NCBI RefSeq assembly: GCF_932526225.1
Contig: NC_064034.1
Location: 6,682,001-6,746,000, forward strand
Origin: Nematostella vectensis
Taxonomy: Eukaryota; Cnidaria; Anthozoa; Actiniaria; Edwardsiidae
DNA: 64,000 nt
Direction: 5' to 3'
The notes under the pieces were generated by a model. That model did no database searches, was not told the origin of the DNA, and was given only the letters and a program-made list of their open reading frames with translations. Below are positions 23,101 through 35,819 of the stretch, in pieces. A program made the translations under genes and the position numbers. Positions within the stretch are counted from its first letter, which is position 1. Each line of letters starts with the position of its first letter.

Positions 23101-26100
23101 CTGACTTATCGCAGACAATGGCATAACCTCCCACCTATATCATCCACCCCCACCACCATAATCCTAGCACACCCCTACCTCTCCCAACCATGCCCTTTAA
23201 TGCTAGAACACCTCTATCTACTGTCCCCCAACCGTGCACCAAAACCCTAGCACACCTCTACCTACCCACCTGTGCCCCTTATCCCTAGCACACCCCTACC
23301 TACCCAACTGTGCCCCTTAAACCTAGCACACCCCTACCTACCCACCTGTGCCCCTTAAACCTAGCACACCCCTACCTACCCAACTGTGCCCCTTAAACCT
23401 AGCACACCCCTACCTACCCAACTGTGCCCCTTAACCCTAGCACACCCCTACCTACCCAACTGCTACCCTTAACCCTAACACACCCCTTCCTTCCCAACTC
23501 TGCCCCTTAACCCTAGCACACCCCTACCTACCCAACTGTGCCCCTTAAACCTAGCACACCCCTACCTACCCACCTGTGCCCCTTAAACCTAGCACACCCC
23601 TACCTACCCAACTGTGCCCCTTAACCCTAGCACACCCCTACCTACCCAACTGCTACCCTTAACCCTAACACACCCCTTCCTTCCCAACTCTGCCCCTTAA
23701 CCCTAGCACACCCCTACCTACCCACCTGTGCCCCTTAACCCTAGCACACCCCTACCTACCCACCTGTGCCCCTTAACCCTAGCACACCTCTACCTACCCA
23801 CCTGTGCCCCTTATCCCTAGCACACCCCTACCTACCCAACTCTGCCCCTTAACCCTAGCACACCCCTTCCTACCCAACAGTGCCCCTTAACCCTAACACA
23901 CCCCTACCTACCCAACTGCTACCCTTAACCCTAGCACACCCATACATACCCAACTGCTACCCTTAACCCTAACACACCTCTACCTACCCAACTCTGCCCC
24001 TTAACCCTAACACACCCCTTCCTACCCAACAGTGCCCCTTTACCCTAACACACCTCTACCTACCCAACTTTGCCCCTTTACCCTAACACACCCCTTCCTA
24101 CCCAACTGTGCCCCTTAACCCAAACACACCCCTACCAACCCAACTGTGCCCCTTAACCCTAGCACACCCCTACCTACCCAACTTTGCCCCTTTACCCTAG
24201 CACACCCCCTAACTACTCCAGCCATGCTCCATAACACACACAGTAGTAAAAGTTGTCTTTATCTTCCTTCCAGGGGAACCACCCCAAGAGGCCCCCTGAA
24301 GTCCAGGTATGTCATGTGATTTGTTCTCAGTCATGTTTCTTCTCATATTGCAGATAATTCCATTGAAATAATAACAGTAAATCATATAAAACAAATAATA
24401 TGATGCACAAATAACATTATTTACCTGTCATACATTTATTTTAAAATTTATTTTCTTTGAGAATTGTAATTGCCGTTCATACATAGGAGATTTCTGAGTG
24501 AACTAGAAAGTAGGGGTTGTATATGTGAGGGGTGGAACCTTTCACTCACAGGACGGCCCTGCACCTTATGCCATGAACCTTTCTCTTAGCTAGGTGAAGG
24601 AGCACCCTGTTGGCGTAAGGACTACCTTGCCCTATGCGAGGGCTGGAACCTGACCCTTTCCCCTAGGCTATGTGAGGGCTGAAACCTGACCCTTTCCCCT
24701 AGGCTATGTGAGGGCTGGAATCTGACCCTTTCCCCTAGGCTATGTGAGGGCTGGAACCTGACCCTTTCCCCTAGGCTATGTGAGGGCTGGAACCTGACCC
24801 TTTCCCCTAGGCTATGTGAGGGCTGGAACTTGACCCTTTCCCCTAGGCTATGTAAGGGCTGGAACCTGACCCTTTCCCCTAGGCTATGTGAGGGCTGGAA
24901 CTTGACCCTTTCCCCTAGGCTATGTAAGGGCTGGAACCTGACCCTTTCCCCTAGGCTATGTGAGGGCTGGAACCTGACCCTTTCCCCTAGGCTATGTGAG
25001 GGCTGGAACCTGACCCTTTCCCCTAGGCTGTGTGAGGGCTGGAACCTGACCCTTTCCCCTAGGCTATGCGAGGGCTGGAAAATGACCCTTTCCCCTAGGC
25101 TATGTGAGGGCTGGAACCTGACCCTTTCCCCTAGGCTATCTGAGGGCTGGAACCTGACCCTTTCCCCTAGGCTATGCGAGGGCTGGAAAATGACCCTTTC
25201 CCCTAGGCTATGTGAGGGCTGGAACCTGACCCTTTCCCCTAGGCTATCTGAGGGCTGGGACCTGACCCTTTTCCCTAGGCTGTGTGAGGGCTGGAACCTG
25301 ACCCTTTCCCCTAGGCTGTGTGAGGGCTGGAACCTAATCCTTTCCCCTAGGCTATGTGAGGGCTGGGACCTGATCCTTTCCCCTAGGCTATGCGAGGGCT
25401 GGAAAATGACCCTTTCCCCTAGGCTATGTGAGGGCTGGATTCTGACCCTTTCCCCTAGGCTATCTGAGGGCTGGAACCTGACCCTTTCCCCTAGGCTGTG
25501 TGAGGGCTGGAACCTGACCCTTTCCCCTAGGCTATGTGAGGGCTGGAACCTAATCCTTTCCCCTATGCTATGTGAGGGCTGGAACCTAACCCTTTCCCCT
25601 AGGCTATGTGAGGGCTGGAACCTGACCCTTTCCCCTAGGCTATGTGAGGGCTGGAACCTGACCCTTTCCCCTAGGCTATGTGAGGGCTGGAATCTGACCC
25701 TTTCCCCTTGGCTATGTGAGGACTGGAATCTGACCCTTTCCCCTTGGCTATGCGAGGGCTGGAACCTGACCCTTTCCCCTAGGCTATATAAGGGCTGGAA
25801 CCTGACCCTTTCCCCTAGGCTATGCGAGGGCTGGAACCATTGCCTGGAGTCGCCTTGTCCTTGGGGAATCATGATTAAGACGATGTTTCCGTTTCTCTTT
25901 GCATAGAACGCGATTCTCAGGCGCCACATGGTGGAGCTCACTCAGAGTTTCATGATACCCTTGGTAAGTAAGGCTCCTGTGACTTCTAACCGCTGAAAAG
26001 TATAAAAGCGGTACGCCTCCTATGTCCTCTACCCCTGGGACTGGAAAGCTAAGGGGACTGAGGCCTAGTTTATACCTAGTCCCAGACTCCCAGTTAACAA

Positions 26101-27954
26101 TAAACGGATATGCTGATTTTGTCTGTTTCGTTGCCACGGTGATATTTGAGTGTGTCGTTTTCATAATGATTATGTTGATGTTTGTCAAGGAGCGCTATGT
26201 TGCAAGTCTGATGCCTCTTCAAAGAAGCATATCACCATGGAAGGTGTGTCATTAGTACTACTGCCCACAACTCCGTTTACCACCTAAGACGAGGTGTGGA
26301 GCTTCTCCAAATACCAACACCCCACTTCAAAACTTCAGATGTGCCGGTTAACACCTCTTCAAAACTTCAGATGGGGTGTAAAAAAATTAACTGGGATGGG
26401 GTTCTTTGAAAGTTGAATACGCGGCAAGGGTGAAATAGCTGGGCCACAGGCTCTGGGCGTGTCCTATTCTGCCATTATTTTTCGAGTCATTTGACAATAT
26501 GCTGTCATTTGCCATGAACAATTTTTATCTTTAACAGCACCCGCCGCGAATAAAGCCATTTGACGCCGAGGAATTCCTGACCACTCTGGAGCATTCCGGG
26601 CCTCAACTCACCTCTCGACTAAAGGGCAACTGGATCCAGCTTTACCGGTATGCTCTCGGCTTTCTCATAACTAGGGGTTACTTGTACAGAGGGGATGGGG
26701 GTTCGGAGAAGATAGAAAATATGTGTTAGGGAAAGGAAAGAATTGCCGTTAGATTGAAAAAATTGAAGGAGAAAAGCGATTCTACGATTTATTGACATTT
26801 ATTTTTGGAAAAAGAATGTCAAAACGACGTCAGGGGTGTAGAATGAAAGACCAAGTATTTTGTCATTAAAAGTGTCGTGACAAAAGGATTGGTTAAGAAT
26901 GCTTTAGCTTGGGCTGTGCTGACAGCGATCTGCGGCTACCTTTTTTTCGGAAACCATCTACTCACGTGTGAGTTTTGTTTGTAGGAGATTCTTCCGAAGT
27001 CCTAATTTCGAGGGCTGGTTGCGGCATCGCCAACAGGAAATTACTCAGAAAATCGAGCTGCTTCATCTAGAGACTCTAGGCAACGCGGTATGTAATACGT
27101 AACGAGTTAGACTAAGCAATGGTCACGACTAGCGCATGATGTCTCAGTTTTATCGCGTGATCGTGTACAATGACCAAACAACCTGGCGATTTTTAGTTGC
27201 TGTTGCATCCGTTGCGCGCTACAAGTCAATTAGCGTGCGAGAATCATAGTGTCATGACTGACATGAACTTTAACTGGGAGGTGTTCGTCGTGTCCTAAAG
27301 CGCGCTGAAACGTTTCTTTACCACACTGATTGGCTAATAAAGTTCATGTCAATCAGTACGTTTCTCGCATTGTTATTGGCTAACTTCCCAAACTGTCAAG
27401 GTGGCCACGGTAGCATGAGTCACTGTATCTTATTACGCTTTCATTTTTAAGGATGTCTTGGGCTGGGTCAAAGACAAGCAAGAGGTCGAAGTTGTTGACC
27501 TGTATCTTCAAATAAAAGAGAAAATGGTAAGTAGATTGGCATATTATTGTTTTTTTCACTAGCCTAATCCGGCTTTACGTTTTGGATTTCACAGAAAACC
27601 ATGTCAAAGAAAGCATCTTTTCCCTTGCCCCGTTCAATCCAGTTAACATAGATACTTTCAAGCAGATATCGTTAATGTAGTAATCGTTTATTTTGAAATT
27701 TGCAAACATACTTTTGTCCTACAAATGTTAAAAATAATAAAGGACAAACTGGTCGACATTTAAAGGATTGTGTGGGTGACATAGTGGGTTCCCAGGATAA
27801 CTGACGGTGTGTTATCCATTGCTATCTTCAGACTTCCTGTTCCACATTCTATCCTCCCATCACACACGAGACAAGGCAACAACTGTCCAAGCACTTATCA
27901 GCCATCACAACAACGCTGCCCTCCGACCTGCAGTTTGTCCTTAGCAACAGCTGA
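17175..27954 (+). CDS. DENND6: DENN domain-containing protein 6 (Rab GEF)
   Basis: 24 exons, 592 aa, every junction GT-AG and in phase: 17175-17315, 17422-17460, 17896-17938, 18084-18193, 18300-18347, 18537-18617, 18957-19007, 19454-19508, 19841-19920, 20742-20816, 20968-21023, 21463-21523, 21618-21679, 22014-22109, 22406-22500, 22837-22902, 22972-23036, 24274-24306, 25907-25963, 26190-26243, 26538-26647, 26985-27087, 27452-27526, 27832-27954. Conserved blocks in order: [119 protein letters not shown]. The tripartite DENN module of this family acts as a guanine-exchange factor for Rab14 in endosomal recycling. The single gene probably represents the ancestor of vertebrate DENND6A/B. Exon 5 (16 codons) is the least certain. 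Introns 17 and 18 carry large minisatellites. Confidence 0.96.
23160..24235. repeat. 38-bp minisatellite in DENND6 intron 17, about 28 copies
   Basis: Units read CCCTAGCACACCCCTACCTA then CCCAACTGTGCCCCTTAA. A distinctive variant (CCCCTTCCTTCCCAACTCTG) recurs exactly 190 bp apart (23487 and 23677), showing a five-unit higher-order repeat. The plus strand is strongly C-rich and pyrimidine-rich. The array ends about 40 bp before exon 18. Confidence 0.95.
24629..25838. repeat. 36-bp minisatellite in DENND6 intron 18, about 33 copies
   Basis: Units read CCTGACCCTTTCCCCTAGGC then TATGTGAGGGCTGGAA. A GGAAAATGACC variant recurs at multiples of 36 bp (spacings 108 and 216). Since 36 is divisible by 3, a 12-residue repeat is open on both strands ([12 protein letters not shown] on minus, [12 protein letters not shown] on plus), giving ORFs of 439 and 358 codons. 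Both are artefacts: they lie in an intron and consist only of the repeat. Confidence 0.96.
27236..27371. mobile_element. Small fold-back element in DENND6 intron 22
   Basis: Imperfect inverted ends: TGCGAGAATCATAG...TGACATGAACTTTA (27236-27272) against TAAAGTTCATGTCA...CGTTTCTCGCA (27338-27371). The 14-bp inner arms are exact. There is no coding capacity, so it is MITE-like. Confidence 0.5.
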
Positions 27955-28290
27955 CGTCACACAGTATTTAGCGTCATATCTTAGTATCAACAGCTCACGT
28001 TCTGCCAATACTAAGCCACATAGCTTAGTAACTGTTGCTGATAAAGCTTCTGTCCGGCCTGCATTTCATCTATAGCAACAGCTGACATTGCTCCAGTGTT
28101 AAGCTAAATGTCTTAGTAACGATTTCTTGGTAACGCTATTGTTTTTCCTTAGAACATTTGGCGTTTCCACACCTGTATATTGCTGTGTACCTTTGTAACT
28201 ATTGGTTGGTCAAAGTACCGTCCGACCTGCCGTTTGGCCATAGCAGAAGCTGTAGTATCTTTGTAACGGTTTCTTGACGACGCTGGTCCG
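27922..28290. repeat. Degenerate repeats of the DENND6 final exon tail in its 3' UTR
   Basis: The coding tail TCCGACCTGCAGTTTGTCC plus TTAGCAACAGCTGA (from 27922) reappears as TCCGGCCTGCATTTCATC...TAGCAACAGCTGA (from 28053) and TCCGACCTGCCGTTTGGCC...TAGCAGAAGCTG (from 28221). Shared TTAGTAACGATTTCTTGGTAA-like segments follow the later copies. Spacing is 131 and 168 bp. Confidence 0.75.
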
Positions 28291-29886
28291 TCGTCAATAT
28301 TTGACCGCAACTGTCATGGAAACACTGGGTTCAAGTTCGACTCTTTGGTTTTTATTTCATAAAAAGGACGACCCTGTTCGTTTAGATTATGTTGCTTTGA
28401 CCCTGCAACCAATCAAATAGCCGTACACAAATCCATGCTCGAGGATCCAGCTCTTTATTTTTTTCGGCCACGAAAATCCTGCTCGGAAAATTACTTATGC
28501 ACTTATGCGCTCCTTTGGGAGCGCTCGCAAAGTACGCTGGATCTTCGAGCTTGACACAAATTGCGTATAAATCAGCCTTAGATAGGCCGGATGATAGCAT
28601 CACATCGTTGTGTTACATTAGTTGACGTGTTAAATTTAGTTGACATTGTATTACCATATTTAGGTTGATTTTCTATGAACCTTATCAATTGGTAAGTCAG
28701 CATTGTTATTTCCCTTATAGATATATTATTTATTTATTTTTTGTCTCTTAGGAAATTGGCTTTCTTATTATTTTCTCAAATTTAAAATATAAATGTAATA
28801 TATTTTACAATTATTTTACCCATATTTTTATACACAAGTAATACAAATGTAAATATTGTATGGTATGATGAATTTTGATGTACAGCTACAAAAAAACAAC
28901 TTAGATTCTAATTGAGCACCTTGTTTTTACCTCCTTGATGTAAGGCTTGTGGCTAGAGGCATAGGCCAAACGCCGTTCTTTGTTCTTTTCGTGTGCCCTT
29001 ACAAATGCAAATAAATGCATTTAATCGATTGTCAAACGTTCATTTGCATCTATTTGTATTTGGAACTGCATATGAAAAAAAACGACATTTGCCCTAATAC
29101 CATGCCAAAGTTTCCTAATGATACTTAAAAGCAACCATGAACAATGGGGGGTGGGGGGATTTTACAGGGCTTCATCAAAGAAAATGATGTCAATAATGGG
29201 GAAGGGAAGAGCAGAATAAGGGGGATAAGGGAAAGTGGAAAAAATATGAGGAGGGCGAGTAGGGGAAAGAGGAGGTAAAGGATGAGAAAGGAGTTAATTA
29301 TTATATCCTTCATTCATCCATAACCACACCCTATCGACCATCAACTGTTAACTGTCATGGGGTTTCCATGGCTACTTGAATTGCTACATGGTAATCCTCA
29401 GATCATCATACTCAATATTATTGTTATATTATCCATATGAAATACTCAATGGATTGCAAGGTTAGACAATAGGCCTTGTACTGTAACTTTGACTTTTTTG
29501 CCGTTTTGCCGTCCCTTCTAGCAGATGCCTCATTAACGCCTGCCCAGCTAAATACGAAAAAAAGAGGCCTCTAGTGGCAGGGAACCCGTCCCTGTAAATT
29601 TCGTTTCCTAACCACCCGGGAACGCCCGCAAAGACCGCCAGCCCAGCCTAATACATAGAAAATAGACCTTAAAATTCTAGCTTTTCCATATTCCCTATGG
29701 AATATATTTATGTTCGCATCTCCGAAGCCTAACCGCTGGGTCTTCGAGCCAGTTGATCAGCCTGCTTTTCGGAAAACAGTTACACTGAACTACGGATGAT
29801 TTATGAACCTCAGCACTATGGTAATAACGTCGACGGGTAGCTGTCTAGTCTATTTACTTAGATGCACGTGGTAATAAAGATGACTC

Positions 29887-29888
<2 letters not shown>

Positions 29889-29917
<29 letters not shown>
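29889..29917. repeat. Poly-T tract, 29 T
   Basis: Uninterrupted T run. It could be the A-tail of a minus-strand retroposed copy, but no retroelement body is recognisable next to it. Confidence 0.95.
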
Positions 29918-29919
<2 letters not shown>

Positions 29920-30561
29920 AACACCAGGTACCAGTTTGCTAGCGGATCCTGAGGCGCCGCACGTTCGTGGTGCTTCGTAATCTGATACCTGATACCTCCT
30001 GCGCATTATATAGTGGTCTAGAAATGCGGTAAGGCACTTTAAAGAGCCTATAGCACACGCGTCTAAATGTCCAGGAAATTATCATATCGTCAATAGCTGT
30101 CGAGAGGTCATGTCACGTTTTTAGTAACTGACTTTCTGCTCGATTCTAGCGTTTGCTCTTTGAACAATCAACAACCTGAATGGACTAAATTTTACCATAG
30201 GTACGTATATGACTGATTTTTGCTTCTGTATACAGATTTAGACTAAACCATTGTACGTGGTCAATGGATTATTTTAGGGCTTATAATAAGTAGAAGAGGA
30301 TAAAAGCGAAATTCATTACCACGGCATTTTGGAATATGTACCGCCTTTTCATTGTTGTATTCCAAATCGCTAGTATCATTCTTCTCTGTAATGATTTTGT
30401 AGCCAGTATTTTATGTGAATATGTACCGTCGTTTCATTGTTGTACTCCATCATTTGAATTTAATCGCCTTTTGTTATATGTCCACATCTACTAAACTCAC
30501 TATGGTTTCATTTCCACATTGTGTAGTTCTAGTAAATATCCATACTCCCCATGGAGGGGAT

Positions 30562-30684
30562 TGGAAATTCCGGGGGGTGTGGGGTGTGGGGGGTCAACAG
30601 CCTAGGAATTTCCAGAGAGGGGAGGGGGTAAAATGCCCTTTTCCTTAGCAGTTAATTTATTTTTTCCAGGGGGTTGGAAATTCC
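30562..30684. repeat. Three copies of a palindromic GGAAATTCC motif in G-rich repeat
   Basis: TGGAAATTCC at 30562-30571 and 30675-30684, and its complement GGAATTTCCA at 30605-30614, each flanked by G-rich sequence (GGGGGTGTGGGG, GAGGGGAGGGGG). The motif resembles a kappaB half-palindrome, but the shared G-rich flanks look more like a dispersed repeat with copies in both orientations. Confidence 0.5.
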
Positions 30685-31906
30685 AGAGGAGTGGGGGGTC
30701 ATACCTGGATCTACACATTATCAGAGTCGGTAGAATCTACTAATCATGATAAGAAAGATGTGAACAGTGAACACGTGAGCTTCAGTGTCTAAAATACCCT
30801 TTACAAAAATTAATTCAAAATTGTAACAAATACCGTCTCGTCTCGTCTCTTTCTTCGTGCGTAAATTGATAGGTTATTATGATCAGCAAGTGTTTCTAAC
30901 ATTCTAAATTCTCGAGTCAAACTGTTTTGTATCAGGAATCCGGAGCTTCCGTTTCTTCCATATTCAAACGTACGGTCATGACCGACTTTGTCCGTGATTT
31001 TGATCACGTTTCCAGCAAATGCAAACAATATATTTGTCCATGAAAGCGTTGTTACCTGTGCGCCACTCGATTAAGGGCGGGGCATTCAATGTCACAAGAT
31101 GGGAAAACACTTTACCAAGGCATGACATGTCGTTGCGGATGTGGCTTAAATTTATCAAAGAAACAGGTCGGGAATGATAGTTTATGCATCCTATCCGCTC
31201 TTTTTCGGATCGTAGAGTATCGTGGATAGAAAGGCCTGCTTAAGCCGTAGCTCTCAGGGCACGGGGGAATTGTTTTTATCCATTAACCTGTTAACGGCAT
31301 TTTTGGCCAAACACATCCCACCTACCGCTATTACCTTTGGATTAGTTTTTAGGTTACGTTTTCATTGTTTCTTTGCTTTTCTCTTTTGGGTTTTTTTTAG
31401 AGCTATCTGTTTTAGGTTTATATCAAAATGGTAAATTTCAACCCGAAGCACTGAAGTAGTTGTTAAAAAAGGACATATCTATGTCGCAGATTAGTAGCCT
31501 TAGTAGTAATCCCTGGCGTGTGGCTTGGGTTGGGTTCTTGGCGCAGGTTCACACAGGGAGACACGGATAGCAGAAACGCTATCATAAACCAACCATACAT
31601 TGCCTTTTGTGCACGGAGTCGAAATGACCACCTTTCGGAAACCAGTTGAATAAGCTATATAACGCATTAAAAACAATTGGACTGGGGCGAGTTGTTACGC
31701 TTTCTGCGTAATATCCTGACGTGCATTCTTGGAGGGAGCCTTTTGAGAAACACGTGACCGGGCCAATATACTGGCGCACCGTTGACACGAGGACGAATGA
31801 GGGCCACGAGCACACACGAGACTTTATTTATTTGGTTGGTTGTATTCAAGCTTAAAAAAGTGGTAATTTTTGTCTTATATTCTTGTGAAGTTTCGGGGAC
31901 TAACTC

Positions 31907-32009
31907 AAGGCTGGTTTCCGCGTCGCACGCGATCGTGTACGATCATATGAAAACTCACACTGCGTGTGCGATCAAGTGCGACCGTGTGCTATCATATTGA
32001 ACCAGTCTT
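31907..32009. mobile_element. Short fold-back sequence, about 103 bp
   Basis: Ends AAGGCTGGTTTC and GAACCAGTCTT are imperfect inverted repeats enclosing several GCGATC/CGTGTGCGATC motifs and two ATCATAT(T)GA blocks. No TSD is evident. MITE-like, low certainty. Confidence 0.35.
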
Positions 32010-32061
32010 AGCAGCATTGAACAATAATCTCATCGCTCTGTTTATTAATTCAGAGATGTCT

Positions 32062-32081
32062 GGGGGGGGGGGGGGGGGGGG
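32062..32081. repeat. Poly-G tract, 20 G
   Basis: Uninterrupted G homopolymer, able in principle to form a quadruplex; probably a slippage-prone microsatellite. Confidence 0.95.
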
Positions 32082-34418
32082 AGCATTAAGCAGAGATATA
32101 GAACCTCCAGGTACACATCACTTTCTTATGCTTTAACTCATAGGCTAGGAAATCCCTTAACAAAATAAAACATACTCTCATCCTTCCTATTTTTACTTAT
32201 GTATCTACAAATTTCTTTTAGCTATGATTGACCTAATGCTTGGCATCATGACGCCAGATGCTATAGATGCACTTAGCAATCACAAGAATCTGTATGAGCG
32301 GCGGTGAATACGCACTCCATGTATCTTCATGTGATATACACAGTGTTCTGTAGATCCTTCCTTCTACTTCCGAATGCGTGTTGTCCTCAAACCTCGAGGC
32401 GCCCTTAGGCAATCTTTGCATGGAGGACTCTGACTGTAACCCCCATATTCGCTTGAGTAATAAGTATTCAGCAGAAAAGAGGCCACTTACACACTAGTGG
32501 CTTGTATGAATACATAGCTCCCCAATGACGGCATCTCAATTAGCTTTTGAACACCGGTTGATTTTCTTTTTCAGACGCCGGTTCTTCCAAAGGATTGTGT
32601 CCACTTTCTTAGTTCATGTCTTTTCTCATAGCCGCATCGATAATTCTGTTATTGTGATTAAAGCGTCACCTTCCTCATTGCCGCTATCTTCGCCCGTATT
32701 GTCTGACGCAACGTGTAATCCACCCTGTTATGACTTTCTAGCTACTCCAGAAATTAGAACTTGTGATACGCGCTTAATATTAAACTTTGAGAAAACTAAA
32801 CTAAGTTATAACAGCTTTGCTATGATAGATTTGGGCGGGGAGGAAGCGTTTGTAAAGTTTGTTGTATCTGAGTTGTGACATTTCTTGCGACAAAGCCCTT
32901 TATGGGATGCAATGTGATGTGGAAATGGAAACAACCGCAATCAAGCTTTGCTCCTTTAGATGAAACCCTCTAACAATAAAACGAGCTGCACTCATTGACG
33001 GTCCCTCTATGTCCCCTGTAATCCAAGGCACACTGCGGTATTATGCGGCGACGGTTATCAAGGTTGTGGTCAGCCAGATATTGGAATTATCGAAAGGGTT
33101 AGTGTTTAATCAGAAAGGGTACTATTATGAGGAGTTGGACCGTGTAGAGAGTGTCTTGAATGGGAAGGCGGGGCCTCCAGGGCAAATCGGCGCGACCAAA
33201 CGAATATTGTTATTAGTTCTGAGTCAATCACACCGCGTTAGATAGCATCAGAGTGTGCACCAAACAGCTGCGATTTTCTTCTCCAGAACAGCTTCACAGA
33301 AAAGAATAAAAAACCGCTAGTGTAAAATGGCTTGGAACATTCCGTGATTTTGTTAATAGCTTGTTTGCCGAGTCAATCGGTAATAAAGTGGTTACTTATT
33401 ACGAGCGTAATTAAGGGTGACAACCACGCGAGAATATACCGCTGGTCGATCGAGCCTGCACTCAAGATATTTGAACCACTTGTAAAGTTCCCAAGTAACG
33501 ACGACCTAAGAACAGTTGTATCGCAAGATACAAAGTTTACGCGCAAGTCAACTCAATGCGAATGAGCTCAACATCTTGGTTTTCCATCTCGTGAACCGTA
33601 AGTGTCACTACAATTCTATAGCGGCTACCAGCATTGTATATGGACAATAACATACTTCAGGCATGTGATATATAGATACAGAAGACAGAGCTCTGTTTGA
33701 GTCAAAATGTGGCCTCGTAAAGACGCGTTTGTTACAAGGTAACATCTAAAACTTATTTTCTACTTTGTAGTGTTTATTCAGTGACCTTTGTTTCTAACTT
33801 GATAATGCGTCAGCGCGGCACATAATATTGGAATAATTATAATTGGTAAAAATCGATTTTGAATAAGGAGGAGATTTAAAGTTAATGATTAAATGAATTA
33901 TATTCTTATTTTGTTTTATCTAGCAATGCTTTCCCATAGGGAGTATCAAAATGTATTTAAGAGCTCCTTTTTGCTTTTCGTGCCAAACAATGTTTACCAA
34001 CAATCAATATCAATATTGGAATTGAGGCAATCAATCCAACAGTTAAACACGTCGAGTTGGCATCAGATTTGTTTTCCTTCAGTAATTAATACTGGTATCA
34101 AATAGAAGAGAGTCATAAATCACTAGATGTAAGTGTGTTATAGACAGATTTTCAAGTGTCCGATGACAGCGGCCAACAGAGCGTTCGCTCGCGCCCCGCA
34201 GCGAGGATAGAGTAGCTTTAAATTTTCTTTTAAACAGTGGAACTTTCTTTATTAGTACAAACACTTTAACATCAGACATACTCTGTAACGAGATTACCAA
34301 TCATATTCTACTAAGATCATGTAATCCAGCGCCCTGGAGACCCAAAACTAACATTCTTATCCGGTTTATTGGACACTAATTGATATACATTATGGTCACG
34401 TGAAAGGGGTGGATGGGA

Positions 34419-34437
34419 GGGGGGGGGGGGGGGGGGG
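34419..34437. repeat. Poly-G tract, 19 G
   Basis: Uninterrupted G homopolymer preceded by GGGGTGGATGGGA. Confidence 0.95.
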
Positions 34438-35819
34438 TAAGGATTTTTTTGTAGGATGCAGCCGGTACGCACATAGCAATGCAAGAGCATCGTGTTAGCG
34501 AAAAAGGGGGTATACGTGACCTACCATGACTCTAAAAAGCCGATATATATGTAGACATTTCTATTCGGAATACGAACAAGTAAAGTTACCTATGTAACAT
34601 GCTACTAAGACCTAAAAATCCCTTCGATGGAACATTCAGACTAGCGACAAGCATGTTCTTTTGTGTCTGCTCCATCCTGGATTTTGCGAATTGAACAGGA
34701 ACCTATAGCGAGTGAGCCGACCTAGTGAAGTGATAAGGTCACGATTCACTATTTTAACTCGTTATTCTATCTATAATTTTAACTTTAACTTGAATTCATT
34801 TCTGATGATTCTTGTCCCCTCAAGTAATTTCCTGTCTATTCTTACCCCGATAATTCGAAACCCCCTTTAGATCGGCGGAATATATCCTAATCTAATCAGA
34901 TTTTCTCTTGCAGCTTCTTTCACTTATTCAGCCTTTTTTGCTATTGTACTTATGATATTTCCTTTTTCTTTTAGATAATAGTAAAATCTATTTCTAATCT
35001 CTTAAATAACTTTATTCCGATGTCCCCAAGAAGTTACCTGGCTCAACTAGGTATATAAACATTCCATCTAAATTTATTGATACGGTGGTCCAAGATAACA
35101 GGAGCCTCCAAGAAAAAAACATAGTGATAGAGAGTTTGAGTTATCTGGGTAAAATAAAATAGAAGAAAAAAAGTAATTGAAGGAAACACGAACTTTCTCT
35201 CAGTTTCCTGTCACTCATCAGAAGGGCGCGAGAGGAACAAAACGCGAAAGTGATCTGACAGAATGTTATTGACCAAATATTGGTATTTTCTCGTTTCATG
35301 TTTTAGGGTTGTGATTCTTTTGACGTACATGTATCAGATTTTTCTGATTTCTGGAACGATTTTCTAAACACCAGTCTGTTTTTGACAATTGTGAGATTTA
35401 TTTCGCTGCAAATTAGCGATGATCGGCGTAACATGTAGTTGATAACCCTAGTCAATTCCAGTTCTGTTTTATCTTTGTTTCGCATTCTAGGGAATCTTGA
35501 GTATCTCAACAATCACAAATAAATTTCAGCGCAACATTTGTGTTTTCTATCCTCAGTTTACAAGTAGATGATATGAAGATTGTAACGGAAATTGCTATTG
35601 GCGGTGCCCAGTTCCCGGCCAAAGGGGCGCTTGCGGCCATATACAACCAATTCGTATCTCAACAATTACACGAAACTCGCTAATCACAAATAACTAGAAA
35701 ATCTCTCAAGTGCTCAATAACGAACAAGGACAGTACATCATCAAAAAGGAGAGAATTATAAAGACAAAAGGACCCGGCAGATTTGAAACAATATATCACA
35801 CCCCGACATAATGAAACAC

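Noticed and set aside
23160-24235. Telomere-like AACCCTAA motifs in the 38-bp array
   Set aside because: They occur once per 38-bp unit, not as contiguous hexamers, so this is not interstitial telomere sequence.
24622-25941. 439-codon minus-strand and 358-codon plus-strand repeat ORFs
   Set aside because: They are the 36-bp minisatellite read in frame, inside a DENND6 intron; both strands are open only because the unit length is divisible by 3.
32525-32878. 117-codon plus-strand ORF in the gene-free stretch
   Set aside because: No recognisable motif, no splice or polyadenylation context; expected by chance in this length.
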